DNA of 64,000 nucleotides from Diaminobutyricimonas sp. LJ205 (GTDB lineage Bacteria; Actinomycetota; Actinomycetes; Actinomycetales; Microbacteriaceae). The translations under genes and the position numbers were made by a program. Below the pieces are notes generated by a model that worked only from the letters and a program-made list of their open reading frames with translations, did no database searches and had not been told where the DNA came from. This document shows positions 48,369 to 57,561 of the stretch, piece after piece. Position 1 is the stretch's first letter. Each line of letters opens with the position of its first letter. Where the stretch lies: positions 2,542,001 through 2,606,000 of the forward strand of contig NZ_CP046619.1 in assembly GCF_009755725.1 (NCBI RefSeq). Reading direction: 5' to 3'.

Positions 48369-49544
48369 ATGGATGCCGCGGAACTGCGCGAAGTGCTTTC
48401 GTTGGAGGGCCTTCGGCTGCTGGACGCCCTGCCGCCCTATGAGAGCTCCGCCGACGTGGTGCGGATGGTGGCCGATCTTCGGAAAGCCGGCCACTCCCCC
48501 GGGCTCGTCGCCGCGGTACTGAACCAGTCCAAGCTGCGCGGCCGGGCACGGGCCAAGTTCGGCGACTTCGCCGACCGGATGCTGTTCACCGAGGCCGGCC
48601 TGGAGCAAGCCACGCGCCTGCAGGTGGCCGCGCTGCACGCCGGCCGGTTCCAACGCGCCGGGGTGCACTGGGTCGCCGACCTGGGCTGCGGCATCGGCGC
48701 GGACGCGATGGCTCTGGCCGCCCTTGACATCGATGTCACCGCGGTTGAGCTCGACGAGGTCACCGCGGCGGTCGCCACCTACAACCTCGCTCCGTTCACC
48801 GGCGCGCGTGTTGAGCATGCCGCTGCCGAGGAGGTCGATTTGGCCGGTATCGGCGGCGTCTGGCTGGACCCGGCGCGACGGTCCGAGAAAGTCAGGCTGA
48901 AGGACCCCGCGGACTGGTCGCCGTCCCTGGACTTCGCATTCGGCCTGGCCGAGCACTATCCGACCGGCATCAAGCTCGGCCCCGGCATCGACCGCGACCT
49001 GATCCCCGCCGACTGTGAGGCGCAGTGGGTGTCGGTCGACCACGAAGTCGTCGAGCTGGGGCTGTGGTTCGGCGCGGTCGCACGGCCGGGGATCGGTCGC
49101 GCCGCCCTCGTCATCGGTGCCCATGGCAGCGCCGAGCTGACCGCCTCGGAAGACAGCGCCGATGCCGACACCGGCCCGCTCGGCGAGTACCTCTACGAAC
49201 CGGACGGCGCCGTCATCCGTGCCCGCCTGATCGGCGACCTGGCCCGTCAGCTGGGCGCACGGATGCTGCATCCGACGATCGCCTACCTGACCAGCGATGC
49301 GCGCGCGGACACCCCGTTCGCGAGCCGCTTCAGGATCCGGGAGACACTGCCCCTCGACATCCGCTCACTGAAAAAGGAACTGGCAAGCAGAGATATCGGA
49401 ACGCTCGAGATCAAGAAACGCGGAGTCGACATCGACCCCGCCTCGCTGCGCGGCAAGCTCGGCCTCAAGGGAACGCAAAACGCCACCCTCATCCTCACCC
49501 GACTGGGCGAGAAGAGGGTGGCGCTGCTGGCCGATCGAGACTAG
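48369..49544 (+). CDS. SAM-dependent methyltransferase with C-terminal THUMP-like domain
   Basis: 391 residues from ATG 48369 (GGGAGG upstream). Class I methyltransferase core: VADLGCGIGADAMALAALDIDVTAVELD (SAM site, about residues 100-128), VWLDPARRSEK with the DPAR catalytic-type motif (about 161). The C-terminal region (RARLIGDLARQLGARMLHPTIAYLTSD..FRIRETLPLDIRSLKKELASRDIGTLEIKKRGVDIDPASLRGKL) matches the THUMP-like domain, pointing to RNA as a substrate. Its stop shares CTAG with the convergent DUF4190 gene. Confidence 0.85.
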   Translation: MDAAELREVLSLEGLRLLDALPPYESSADVVRMVADLRKAGHSPGLVAAVLNQSKLRGRARAKFGDFADRMLFTEAGLEQATRLQVAALHAGRFQRAGVHWVADLGCGIGADAMALAALDIDVTAVELDEVTAAVATYNLAPFTGARVEHAAAEEVDLAGIGGVWLDPARRSEKVRLKDPADWSPSLDFAFGLAEHYPTGIKLGPGIDRDLIPADCEAQWVSVDHEVVELGLWFGAVARPGIGRAALVIGAHGSAELTASEDSADADTGPLGEYLYEPDGAVIRARLIGDLARQLGARMLHPTIAYLTSDARADTPFASRFRIRETLPLDIRSLKKELASRDIGTLEIKKRGVDIDPASLRGKLGLKGTQNATLILTRLGEKRVALLADRD

Positions 49545-50134
49545 AAGCTGGAGTTCGGAATCGAGCCGAGCACCAGGAACGGCAGCACGAGAATCAGGAA
49601 TGTGAATAGCAATCCGAACGCGATGCCGATGTAGCCGGTGATGATGCCGGTCAGCCAGAACGGCTTGGCGTGCGGCTCGCGGTTCTGTGCCATGTGACCG
49701 GTGATCACCGCGGCGACCGAGGAGAGGAAGCCGAGGATCGGCACCCAGGTGAAGATGATGCCGGCGATACCGGTGATCATCGACACCACGCTGAGCGTCT
49801 GGGGCCTCGTAGCGCCCGGAGCGCCGTACGCGGGCTGCCCATAGGCCGGCTGGCCGTACGGCTGGTTCGGCTGCCCGTAAGGCTGATTCGGCTGCTGGCC
49901 GTACGGCTGGTTGGGCTGGCCGTACGGCTGGGTCGGCTGCGCCGGGGGCGTGGAGCCGGGCAGCGTGCCGGGGACTGCGCCGCCTGTGGACGGCGCGGCC
50001 GGGGGCACCGCGTACGGGTCTGCCGGCGGAGTGTACGGGGCGGAAGGCTGCTCAGCGGGAGTGTCTGCCGGAGGAACGGGTGGAACCCGGTCGGGGTCGT
50101 TCTCACTGGGCGGGACTGGTGGAACGGTGCTCAT
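49541..50134 (-). CDS. DUF4190 membrane protein with Pro/Gln/Tyr-rich N-terminus
   Basis: 197 residues from ATG 50134 (GAAGGA upstream). Residues 1-110 are disordered, with repeats PYGQPNQ in four or more copies; residues 115-195 hold two or three transmembrane helices of DUF4190 (SVVSMITGIAGIIFTWVPILGFLSSVAAVITGHMAQ; GIITGYIGIAFGLLFTFLILVLPFLVLG). Function unknown. Tandem to a shorter paralogue. Confidence 0.8.
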   Translation of the reverse strand: MSTVPPVPPSENDPDRVPPVPPADTPAEQPSAPYTPPADPYAVPPAAPSTGGAVPGTLPGSTPPAQPTQPYGQPNQPYGQQPNQPYGQPNQPYGQPAYGQPAYGAPGATRPQTLSVVSMITGIAGIIFTWVPILGFLSSVAAVITGHMAQNREPHAKPFWLTGIITGYIGIAFGLLFTFLILVLPFLVLGSIPNSSF

Positions 50135-50148
50135 TGGAGTTCCTTCTA

Positions 50149-50466
50149 CTAGCGGAGCGAGTTGAGGTTGTTCAGGTCGTTGAAGTCGTTGGGATCGAAG
50201 TTCGCAAACCACACCGCAAACGCGATTGCGGTGATGATGCCCACGACGAGACCGATGTAGCCGACGATCAGGCCGGCGATCGCCATCCCGCGACCGGATT
50301 CACCGGTTCGCTTGATCTGGCTGAGCGCGATGTGACCGCAGATGATCCCCGCAAGCGAGATGCCAACAATCGACGTCACCAGCGAGATGATCGACAGAAC
50401 GTTGTACTTCTGGCCGACTGGCGCGGGCTGGTACGGCGGTGGCGGGGCGGCAGGGGGCATTGTCAT
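50149..50466 (-). CDS. DUF4190 membrane protein, short paralogue
   Basis: 105 residues from ATG 50466 (AAGGAG upstream). A Pro-rich start (PPAAPPPPYQPAP) and the DUF4190 unit (NVLSIISLVTSIVGISLAGIICGHIALSQIKRTGESGRGMAIAGLIVGYIGLVVGI), ending in an Asn/Asp-rich tail. Upstream neighbour of the longer paralogue, probably cotranscribed (14-bp gap). Confidence 0.82.
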   Translation of the reverse strand: MTMPPAAPPPPYQPAPVGQKYNVLSIISLVTSIVGISLAGIICGHIALSQIKRTGESGRGMAIAGLIVGYIGLVVGIITAIAFAVWFANFDPNDFNDLNNLNSLR

Positions 50467-50550
50467 CAGTGAAACTCCTTGGTGTTTGGGCCATCGTCCC
50501 ACCGGCGTAACAGGGGTGTCAACGAAACTGAGCGGCGCGTCGCAACCCCG

Positions 50551-51624
50551 TCATGCTTGGATACTCGTCACCGGGAGTGTGGAGTCCGCCCCGAAATCGA
50601 GCCCGGAGGGGGCGTGTCCGGCCTCGATCAGTTGGGCTCCGAGTGCGGCGATCATGGCGCCGTTGTCGGTGCAGAGCGACAACGGAGGGATGCGCAGGGC
50701 GATGCCCGCGGCATCCGCTCGTTCGATCGCCACCTCGCGGAGCCGCGCGTTTGCGACCACGCCACCACCCAGCAGCAGTCGCGGTACGCCGAGGTCGGTG
50801 CACGCCGCGATCGCCTTGGTGACGAGCACGTCGACGACGGCTTCCCGGAAGCTCGCCGCGACGTCGGCGATCGGCACGTTCTCACCGGCGTCCTGCCGTT
50901 GCTCGACCCAGCGCGCGACGGCGGTCTTGAGGCCGGAGAACGAGAAGTCGTAGCGGTGCTTCTCCATGTCCTTCGGCAGGCTCAGCCCGCGCGGGAAGCG
51001 GATCGCTTTCGGGTCACCGGATGCCGCGGCCTTGTCGATCTCCGGACCGCCCGGGTAGGGCAGCCCAAGCAGACGGGCGACCTTGTCGAACGCCTCCCCT
51101 GCCGCGTCATCGATGGTCTCGCCGAGCAACTCGACGTCGCTGGTCAGGTCGCGCGCCAGCAGCAGCGAGGTGTGCCCGCCGGACACCAGTAGCGCGACCG
51201 TCGGGTATTCGACGTCATCTCCGGAGAGGATGTCGGCCCCGACGTGGCCGACCAGGTGGTTGACCCCGTAGAGCGGCTTGCCGAGCGACACCGCCAGCGC
51301 CTTCGCTGCGCCGACGCCGACCATGAGCGCACCGGAGAGGCCAGGGCCGCTGGTCACCGCAATGGCGTCCACGTCGTGCAGCGACACTCCCGCGGTCTCC
51401 AGCGCCGTGGTCAGGGTGGGTGTGAGCGCCTCAAGGTGCGCGCGGGCGGCGACCTCGGGAACGACGCCGCCGTAGCGAGCGTGCTGGTCCATCGAGGAGG
51501 CGATGGTGTTCGCCAGCAAGGTGCTGCCGCGGACGAGGCCGATTCCGGTTTCGTCGCAGCTGGTCTCGATGCCGAGGACGAGCGGGCCAGTGCCCACCCC
51601 TCCCTGAGCCTGTCGAAGCGTCAT
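50551..51624 (-). CDS. tsaD: tRNA N6-adenosine threonylcarbamoyltransferase
   Basis: 357 residues. Installs the threonylcarbamoyl group of t6A37 with TsaB and TsaE. Motifs: [107 protein letters not shown] 51624 overlaps rimI (ATGA). The first residues TLRQAQGG are encoded by a GCTTCGACAGGCTCAGGGAG word that resembles a dispersed actinobacterial repeat. Confidence 0.96.
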   Translation of the reverse strand: MTLRQAQGGVGTGPLVLGIETSCDETGIGLVRGSTLLANTIASSMDQHARYGGVVPEVAARAHLEALTPTLTTALETAGVSLHDVDAIAVTSGPGLSGALMVGVGAAKALAVSLGKPLYGVNHLVGHVGADILSGDDVEYPTVALLVSGGHTSLLLARDLTSDVELLGETIDDAAGEAFDKVARLLGLPYPGGPEIDKAAASGDPKAIRFPRGLSLPKDMEKHRYDFSFSGLKTAVARWVEQRQDAGENVPIADVAASFREAVVDVLVTKAIAACTDLGVPRLLLGGGVVANARLREVAIERADAAGIALRIPPLSLCTDNGAMIAALGAQLIEAGHAPSGLDFGADSTLPVTSIQA

Positions 51625-52097
51625 GCCGGGGTCACCTCCGTGTCGGGCACACGCAGTCGCATGATGATCGCGTCCACGTTGTCCGGCTGGTAGTACCCGG
51701 CGCGCACGCCGATCCGATCGAAGCCGAGTGAGGTGTACAGGGTCTGGGCTCCGGGGTTGTCGGCGCGCACCTCGAGGAAGACCTGCTCGGCGCCCCGGCG
51801 ACGGGCCTCGTTGATGAGCGCAAGCATGAGCGTCCGGCCGAGGCCGTGGCGGCGGGCAGAGGGGGCGACGGCAATGGTCTGGATGTCCGCGTCGGGAGCG
51901 CGAAGCGGGGAGAGCAGCCCGGCATAGCCCTCGATGACGCCCGCCTCGGTGACGGCAACCAGGTAGTAGCGGTGATCGCCGGTGACCTCGTCGGTCATGT
52001 TCTCGGTGGACCAGGCGTCACTCTCGAAGATGCTGGTTTCGAGGGCCATGATCCCGTCGATGTCCGCGGCGGTCGCGGTGCGCAGCAGCCAGGTCAT
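51621..52097 (-). CDS. rimI: Ribosomal-protein-alanine N-acetyltransferase
   Basis: 158-residue GNAT protein: [20 protein letters not shown], the acetyl-CoA loop [52 protein letters not shown]. Position between tsaB and tsaD is the standard location of rimI. Overlaps both neighbours by 4 nt. Confidence 0.92.
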   Translation of the reverse strand: MTWLLRTATAADIDGIMALETSIFESDAWSTENMTDEVTGDHRYYLVAVTEAGVIEGYAGLLSPLRAPDADIQTIAVAPSARRHGLGRTLMLALINEARRRGAEQVFLEVRADNPGAQTLYTSLGFDRIGVRAGYYQPDNVDAIIMRLRVPDTEVTPA

Positions 52098-52714
52098 CCG
52101 GTCACCCGCTTCGGTCCGGTGGACAGCGTGACATCGGGTGAGCGCAGGTAGAGCGGTTCCCGGCCGGCGAAGGGTCGCTGGTTCACGAACATGGTCTCGG
52201 CGAGCATGCCGAGGGCGCCGGCGGAGACGAAGGCGGCGTCGATCCGGCGGTAGGACTCGAGTTCGGTGACGACTGAGGCGAGGTCATCGGGTTTGGTGAG
52301 CGAGGGTCCCTGTGCCCGCACGGGCAGGCCCGCGGCATCCGGTGTCCTGTACGCCGACCAGTACACCTCACGGCGCCGGGCGTCGGTAACCACCAGCACC
52401 GGCTCGGTCTGGCCCCAGGCGATCGCGTCGTGGCTGACCACGCGGACGACGGGTTTGCCCGCCCCGAAGGCGAAGGCTTCGGCGGCGGCGATGCCGACGC
52501 GGAGGCCGGTGAACGGGCCGGGGCCCATGCCGACCGCGACACCGGACAGGGCGGTTACCGTGGTGCCGGACTCGGTGAGGCACTTCTCGATCAGGCTGCC
52601 GATCACTTCGGCGTGGCTGCGGGTGTCCTCGGTGGAGTGCTCGGCGAGGACACCGCCGTCGCGGTCGACGACGGCGACGCTCGTTCCGGCGGAGGTGTCG
52701 ATCGCGAGAAGCAC
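52094..52714 (-). CDS. tsaB: t6A biosynthesis protein TsaB
   Basis: 206 residues of the ASKHA-type YeaZ family: LLAIDTSAGTSVAVVD, HSTEDTRSHAEVIGSLI, VGMGPGPFTGLRVGIAAAEAFAFGAGKPV, VVTDARRREVYWSAY. It lacks an active site and scaffolds TsaD. Overlaps rimI. Confidence 0.93.
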   Translation of the reverse strand: MLLAIDTSAGTSVAVVDRDGGVLAEHSTEDTRSHAEVIGSLIEKCLTESGTTVTALSGVAVGMGPGPFTGLRVGIAAAEAFAFGAGKPVVRVVSHDAIAWGQTEPVLVVTDARRREVYWSAYRTPDAAGLPVRAQGPSLTKPDDLASVVTELESYRRIDAAFVSAGALGMLAETMFVNQRPFAGREPLYLRSPDVTLSTGPKRVTG

Positions 52715-52724
52715 GGAATCAAGC

Positions 52725-53198
52725 TTAGGCGGGCGCCAGCCAACTCAGGTCGGACCAGCGGGGACCGTGGCCGGTGATGGTGACCTCGCGGGGTTCGACG
52801 CCCTCCTCGGTTTCGATCCCACCGACCGGGCGCACGATGTCGATCTCGAGCCAGGAGTCGGTGAGCCCGTCCAGCAAGCCGGCACCCCACTCCACCACCG
52901 AAATGGAGTTCTCGAAGTCGATGTCGAGGTCGTCGAGTTCCATCGCGGTCGATAGCCGGTAGGCGTCGACGTGCACCAGCGGGGCGCCGTCGGCGCGCGG
53001 ATGGGTGCGCGCGAGTACGAAGGTCGGGCTGGTGACCGTACCGCGCACGTTCAACTCGGCGCCGAGTCCGCGCGTCAGGGTGGTCTTGCCCGCACCGAGT
53101 TCGCCGTTCAGGGCGACCAGGTCACCCGCGCGGAGCTGGGTCGCGAGCAGGGCGCCGAGGGCTTCCATCGCCTCGGGCGTGTCAATCGTCAGTCTCAT
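52725..53198 (-). CDS. tsaE: t6A biosynthesis ATPase TsaE
   Basis: 157 residues with P-loop LNGELGAGKTTLTRGLGAEL, SPTFVLARTH, LVHVDAYRLSTAMELDDLDID and SVVEWGAGL. Regulates the TsaBD complex. Overlaps alr by 4 nt and precedes tsaB by 10 bp. Confidence 0.94.
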   Translation of the reverse strand: MRLTIDTPEAMEALGALLATQLRAGDLVALNGELGAGKTTLTRGLGAELNVRGTVTSPTFVLARTHPRADGAPLVHVDAYRLSTAMELDDLDIDFENSISVVEWGAGLLDGLTDSWLEIDIVRPVGGIETEEGVEPREVTITGHGPRWSDLSWLAPA

Positions 53199-54295
53199 GA
53201 GCGGTAGCTGCGCGCCACCCGGGCGCCGATTCGGGTGACGATCTCGTAGTTGATGGTGTCGCAGGCTTCTGCCCAGTCATCGGCGGACGGCACGCCGTCG
53301 GCCGGGTCGCCGAACAGCACCGCCCGGTCGCCGACCTTGACCGGGGAGTCGCCGACGTCGACGACGAACTGGTCCATCGCCACCCGGCCGGCGATCGTGT
53401 GGGTGACACCGCCGATCGACACCGGCGCGCGGTTCGACGCGTGCCGCGGCACCCCATCGGCGTAACCGAGCGGGATGAGCGCGAGCGTGGTCGGCGCCTC
53501 GGTGCGGAAGGTGTACCCGTAGGACACACCTTGACCGGCGGGCACCCGACGGATGGCGGCGACCGACGCCTGCAATTGCATCGCCGGCCGCAACCCGAGC
53601 TCAGCCGAGCTGACCCCGACGAACGGTGAGAGTCCGTAGATGCTGACCCCGAGACGCACCATGCTGAACCGGGACGCCGGCAGCCGCAGCGCAGCGCCGC
53701 TCGCCGCAAGATGCGGGAGCTCGGGCTGCAGTCCCGCGGCGTGCGCGGCATCCAGCTGGCGCTCGAACTCGGCGACCTGGGCTGCATCGTCGGCAGGGCT
53801 GGTGTTCGAGAGGTGGCTGAACAGTCCACGCACCCGGATGCGGCCGGCCCGTTCGAGTTCAGCCGCGCGCGCGAAGACGGGGGCGCAGTCATCCGGTGCC
53901 AGTCCGTTGCGCCCCAGCCCGGTGTCGATTTTCAGGTGCACGGATGCCACGCCCGCGGCCGCGGCGCGCTCGAGCTGCTCGAGCGAAGACAGGCCGAGGT
54001 CGATGTCCGCGGCGATTGCCGGAGCGAAATCGGTGTTCGGGCCGTGCAACCAGGTCAGGATCGGAGTGGTGATGCCGGCATCCCGCAGCCGGAATGCCTC
54101 GGTCAGGTCGACGACGCCGAGCCAGTCGGCGCCGCCGTCGAGCGCCGCATGCGCGGCGGGTAGGGCGCCGTGACCGTACCCGTCGGCCTTGACCACGGCC
54201 ATCGCGTGCGCCGTGCCTGCGGTGCGGCGCAGGGCAGCCATGTTCTCGGTGATCGCACCAAGGTCGATGACCGCTTGGCGGAACTCGCCGCTCAC
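53195..54295 (-). CDS. alr: Alanine racemase
   Basis: 366-residue fold-type III PLP enzyme supplying D-alanine for peptidoglycan. AVVKADGYGHGALP carries the PLP Lys, GRNGLAPDD and LFSHLSNTSPADD follow, and GVSYGYTFRTEAPTTLALIPLGYADGV includes the catalytic Tyr region. Overlaps acpS and tsaE by 4 nt each. Confidence 0.96.
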   Translation of the reverse strand: MSGEFRQAVIDLGAITENMAALRRTAGTAHAMAVVKADGYGHGALPAAHAALDGGADWLGVVDLTEAFRLRDAGITTPILTWLHGPNTDFAPAIAADIDLGLSSLEQLERAAAAGVASVHLKIDTGLGRNGLAPDDCAPVFARAAELERAGRIRVRGLFSHLSNTSPADDAAQVAEFERQLDAAHAAGLQPELPHLAASGAALRLPASRFSMVRLGVSIYGLSPFVGVSSAELGLRPAMQLQASVAAIRRVPAGQGVSYGYTFRTEAPTTLALIPLGYADGVPRHASNRAPVSIGGVTHTIAGRVAMDQFVVDVGDSPVKVGDRAVLFGDPADGVPSADDWAEACDTINYEIVTRIGARVARSYRS

Positions 54296-54642
54296 GACTC
54301 GGTCACCACGTAGGCGATCGCGATTCCGGCATCGTGGGCCATCGACAGGTGCACGTGCGCGATGCCGCGCCGCTCGGCGATCTCGCGGGCGACGCCGCCG
54401 AGGCGAAAGGACGGGTTGCCCTCGCTGTCGGTGATCACTTCCATGTCGTGCCAGCGGATGTCGGCGGTCTCCCCGAGGGCCTTCATGAGCGCCTCTTTGG
54501 CGGCGAACCGGCCGGCCAGCGAGCGCAATGGCAGGTCGCGTTCGCTCTCGGCGAACAACCGCTCGACCAGGCCCGGGGTGCGGCGAACCGCCCGGTCGAA
54601 CCGGGCGAGGTCGACCACGTCAACCCCGATGCCGACGATCAT
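54292..54642 (-). CDS. acpS: Holo-[acyl-carrier-protein] synthase
   Basis: 116 residues; transfers phosphopantetheine from CoA to ACP. IVGIGVDVVDLARF with metal Asp and GRFAAKEALMKALG with Glu/Lys; HVHLSMAHDAGIAIAYVV at the end. Overlaps alr (4 nt); 6 bp after glmS. Confidence 0.95.
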   Translation of the reverse strand: MIVGIGVDVVDLARFDRAVRRTPGLVERLFAESERDLPLRSLAGRFAAKEALMKALGETADIRWHDMEVITDSEGNPSFRLGGVAREIAERRGIAHVHLSMAHDAGIAIAYVVTES

Positions 54643-54648
54643 TGCGGC

Positions 54649-56499
54649 CTACTCGACCGTGACCGATTTGGCGAGGTTCCGCGGCTGGTCGACGTCGAGA
54701 CCCTTGGCGTTGGCGAGTTCCATGCCGAAGATGTGCAGCGGCACAACCGAAAGCAGCGGCTCGAACATTCCGCCGGCCAGCGGGATCTGGATGACCTCGT
54801 CGGCGTGCGGCAGCACCGCGGCGTCACCCTGCTCGGCGATCGCGATCACGCGGGCACCACGGGCACGGATCTCCTGGATGTTGGAGACCACCTTGGGGTG
54901 CAGCGAGCGGGGGTCGCGCGGGCTCGGCACGACCACGAACACGATCTGGCCCGGCTCGATCAGGGCGATCGGGCCGTGCTTCAGCTCGCCGGCGGCGAAG
55001 CCCTCGGCGTGGATGTAGGCCAGCTCCTTGAGCTTCAACGCGCCCTCGAGCGCGACCGGGTAGCCGACATGGCGGCCAAGGAACAGCACCGAGCGGGTGT
55101 CCGCCATCCAGTGCGCCAGTTCGCCGATCCTCTCGCTGGTCTGCAGCACCTGCTCGAGCTTGTCGGGGATGGCTGAGAGCTCGGCGACATTCGCCGCAAT
55201 CTGGCTGTCATCGAGCGTGCCGCGGATCGCGGCCAACCGCAGTCCGAACAGGTACAGCGCGGTGATCTGCGCGACGAACGCCTTGGTCGAGGCGACCGCG
55301 ACCTCGGGTCCGGCGTGCGTGTAGATCACGGCGTCGGATTCGCGCGGGATGGTGGCGCCCTGCGTGTTGCAGATCGACAGGGTGCGGGCGCCCTGCTCGC
55401 GGGCGTACTTGACCGCCATCATGGTGTCCATGGTTTCGCCGGACTGGCTGATCGACACCACAAGGGTGCGCTCGCTCAGGATCGGGTCGCGGTAGCGGAA
55501 CTCGTGCGAGAGTTCCACGTCGACGGGCACCCGGGCCCATGCCTCGATGGCGTACTTGCCGACCATGCCGGCGTAGGCGGCGGTGCCGCAGGCGACCACG
55601 ATGACGCGGTCGATGTCCTTCAGCACCTGGTCGCCGATCGGCTCGAGCTCCTCGAGCACGACGGCGCCGTCGTGCACGCGGCCGAGCAGCGTCTTGGCGA
55701 CGGCCTCGGGCTCTTCGCTGATCTCCTTCTTCATGAAGCTCGACCAGCCGCCCTTGTCGGCGGCGGAGGCATCCCAGGACACCTCGAATTCCTTCAGTTC
55801 GACCGGGGCGCCGGCGAAGTCGGTGACGGTGACCGAATCCGGGCGGATGGTGACGATCTGGTCCTGGCCGATCTCGGCGGCGCGGCGGGTGTGCTCAACG
55901 AAGGCCGCGACATCCGACCCCAGGAAGTTCTCGCCCTCACCGAGTCCGATCACCAGTGGCGAGTTGCGGCGGGCGCCGACCACGACACCAGGCTCGTCCT
56001 GGTGCATGGCGAGCAGCGTGAACGCACCCTCGAGGTGGTTCACGACCGACCGGAGCGCCTCGTAGAGGTCGCCGGTCTGACGGTAGGCGCGACCGACCAT
56101 GATCGCGGCAACCTCGGTGTCGGTTTCGCTCGTGAAGGTCTCCCCGTCGGCAAGCAGGTCCTGCTTCAGGTCGTGGAAGTTCTCGATGATGCCGTTGTGG
56201 ATCAGGGCGAGCTTGCCGTCATCGCCCAGGTGCGGGTGGGCGTTGCCGTCGGTGGGTCCGCCGTGGGTGGCCCAGCGGGTGTGCCCGATGCCGGTGCGGC
56301 CGTCGGTGAGGGGGCGCTCGGCGAGCTCGTCGACCAGCATCTGCAGCTTGCCGGCCCGCTTGCGCGTGTCGATGTGACCGGCCGGGTCGAGCACGGCCAC
56401 GCCCGCGGAGTCGTAGCCGCGGTATTCGAGGCGCTTCAGTCCGCCCATGAGGACGTCGATGCTGCTGTTATCACCGACGTATCCAACGATTCCACACAT
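54649..56499 (-). CDS. glmS: Glutamine-fructose-6-phosphate aminotransferase (isomerising)
   Basis: 616 residues; makes glucosamine-6-P for cell wall. Catalytic Cys follows Met (MCGIVGYVG), HTRWATHG; two SIS domains (VVACGTAAYAGMVGKYAIE; ISQSGETMDT; LFLGRHVGYPVALEGALKLKELAYIHAEGFAAGELKHGPIALI) and the C-terminal PRNLAKSVTVE. No glmS ribozyme pattern is visible in the 54 bp to coaA. Confidence 0.97.
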   Translation of the reverse strand: MCGIVGYVGDNSSIDVLMGGLKRLEYRGYDSAGVAVLDPAGHIDTRKRAGKLQMLVDELAERPLTDGRTGIGHTRWATHGGPTDGNAHPHLGDDGKLALIHNGIIENFHDLKQDLLADGETFTSETDTEVAAIMVGRAYRQTGDLYEALRSVVNHLEGAFTLLAMHQDEPGVVVGARRNSPLVIGLGEGENFLGSDVAAFVEHTRRAAEIGQDQIVTIRPDSVTVTDFAGAPVELKEFEVSWDASAADKGGWSSFMKKEISEEPEAVAKTLLGRVHDGAVVLEELEPIGDQVLKDIDRVIVVACGTAAYAGMVGKYAIEAWARVPVDVELSHEFRYRDPILSERTLVVSISQSGETMDTMMAVKYAREQGARTLSICNTQGATIPRESDAVIYTHAGPEVAVASTKAFVAQITALYLFGLRLAAIRGTLDDSQIAANVAELSAIPDKLEQVLQTSERIGELAHWMADTRSVLFLGRHVGYPVALEGALKLKELAYIHAEGFAAGELKHGPIALIEPGQIVFVVVPSPRDPRSLHPKVVSNIQEIRARGARVIAIAEQGDAAVLPHADEVIQIPLAGGMFEPLLSVVPLHIFGMELANAKGLDVDQPRNLAKSVTVE

Positions 56500-56553
56500 G
56501 GGCTCGATTCTACGGGGCGCTGGCCGTAAGCATCCTGCGGGGGTGCCTCAGTT

Positions 56554-57501
56554 TTAGATCTTGCGCAGCAGGACGCTGGAGACGGTGTGGTCGGAGCTCT
56601 TGCGCAGGACGAGGGATGCCCGCGCCCGCGTTGGCAGGACGTTCTGCAGCAGGTTCGGTTCGTTGATGCTGGTCCAGATGCTGTGCGCGCGCTCGATCGC
56701 CTCCTCCTCGCTGAGGCTTGCGAAGCGGTGGAAGTAGGACTGCGGGTTGGTGAACGCGCCGCGCTGCAGGCGCAGGAACCGGTCGATGTACCAGCGCTCG
56801 ATGTCGGCGGTGCGCGCGTCGACATAGATGCTGAAGTCGAACAGGTCGCTGACGGCGAGGCGGTGGGAGGTCATCGGTGGCTGCAGCACGTTCAGGCCCT
56901 CGACGATGAGCACGTCCGGTCGCCGCACGACGACCTCGGCGTTCGGCATGATGTCGTAGCTCAGGTGCGAGTAGAAGGGCGCCCGCACCTCGGGAGCTCC
57001 GCTCTTCACCTGGCTGACGAAGCGCAGCAGCGCGCGCCGGTCGTAACTCTCCGGGAAACCCTTGCGCTCCATCAGCCCGCGGCGTTCCAGTTCGGCGTTC
57101 GGTAGCAGGAAGCCGTCGGTGGTGACCAGTTCCACCCGCGGGGTGTCGTCCCAGCGGGCGAGCAGCTCACGCAGCAGACGGGCGATGGTCGACTTGCCGA
57201 CCGCTACGGAACCGGCGACCCCGATCACGAACGGCGTAGTCGGCGAGTCCTCGCCGAGAAACGCGCGGGTCTGTCGGTGCAGCTGCTTGGCGCCGGCGAC
57301 GTACAGGTTCAGCAGCCGGCTGAGCGGCAAGTATACCTCGGTGACCTCGCGCAACGAGAGAACGTCGCCCAGTCCGCGTAGTTGCACGACCTCGGTCTCG
57401 CTGAGGGGTTGCGGGATTGCCGGCGCGAGCTCCGCCCAGCGGGATCGGTCGATTTCAAGAAACGGTGTACTGGCGCCATTGGCAGTGTCTGGTGCGGACA
57501 T
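56554..57501 (-). CDS. coaA: Pantothenate kinase, type I
   Basis: 315 residues; first step of CoA synthesis. P-loop [17 protein letters not shown] (about residue 95), [49 protein letters not shown]. First gene of the coaA-to-tsaD cluster; acpS in the same cluster uses the CoA product. Confidence 0.96.
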   Translation of the reverse strand: MSAPDTANGASTPFLEIDRSRWAELAPAIPQPLSETEVVQLRGLGDVLSLREVTEVYLPLSRLLNLYVAGAKQLHRQTRAFLGEDSPTTPFVIGVAGSVAVGKSTIARLLRELLARWDDTPRVELVTTDGFLLPNAELERRGLMERKGFPESYDRRALLRFVSQVKSGAPEVRAPFYSHLSYDIMPNAEVVVRRPDVLIVEGLNVLQPPMTSHRLAVSDLFDFSIYVDARTADIERWYIDRFLRLQRGAFTNPQSYFHRFASLSEEEAIERAHSIWTSINEPNLLQNVLPTRARASLVLRKSSDHTVSSVLLRKI

Positions 57502-57561
57502 CGCAGACCACAGTACTGCCAGAAGCGAGGGTAGTTTCGATTCTTCCCGTTGGTCGAGCCC

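Noticed and set aside
55315-56529. 404-codon plus-strand frame
   Set aside because: Antisense shadow of glmS with no recognisable domain.
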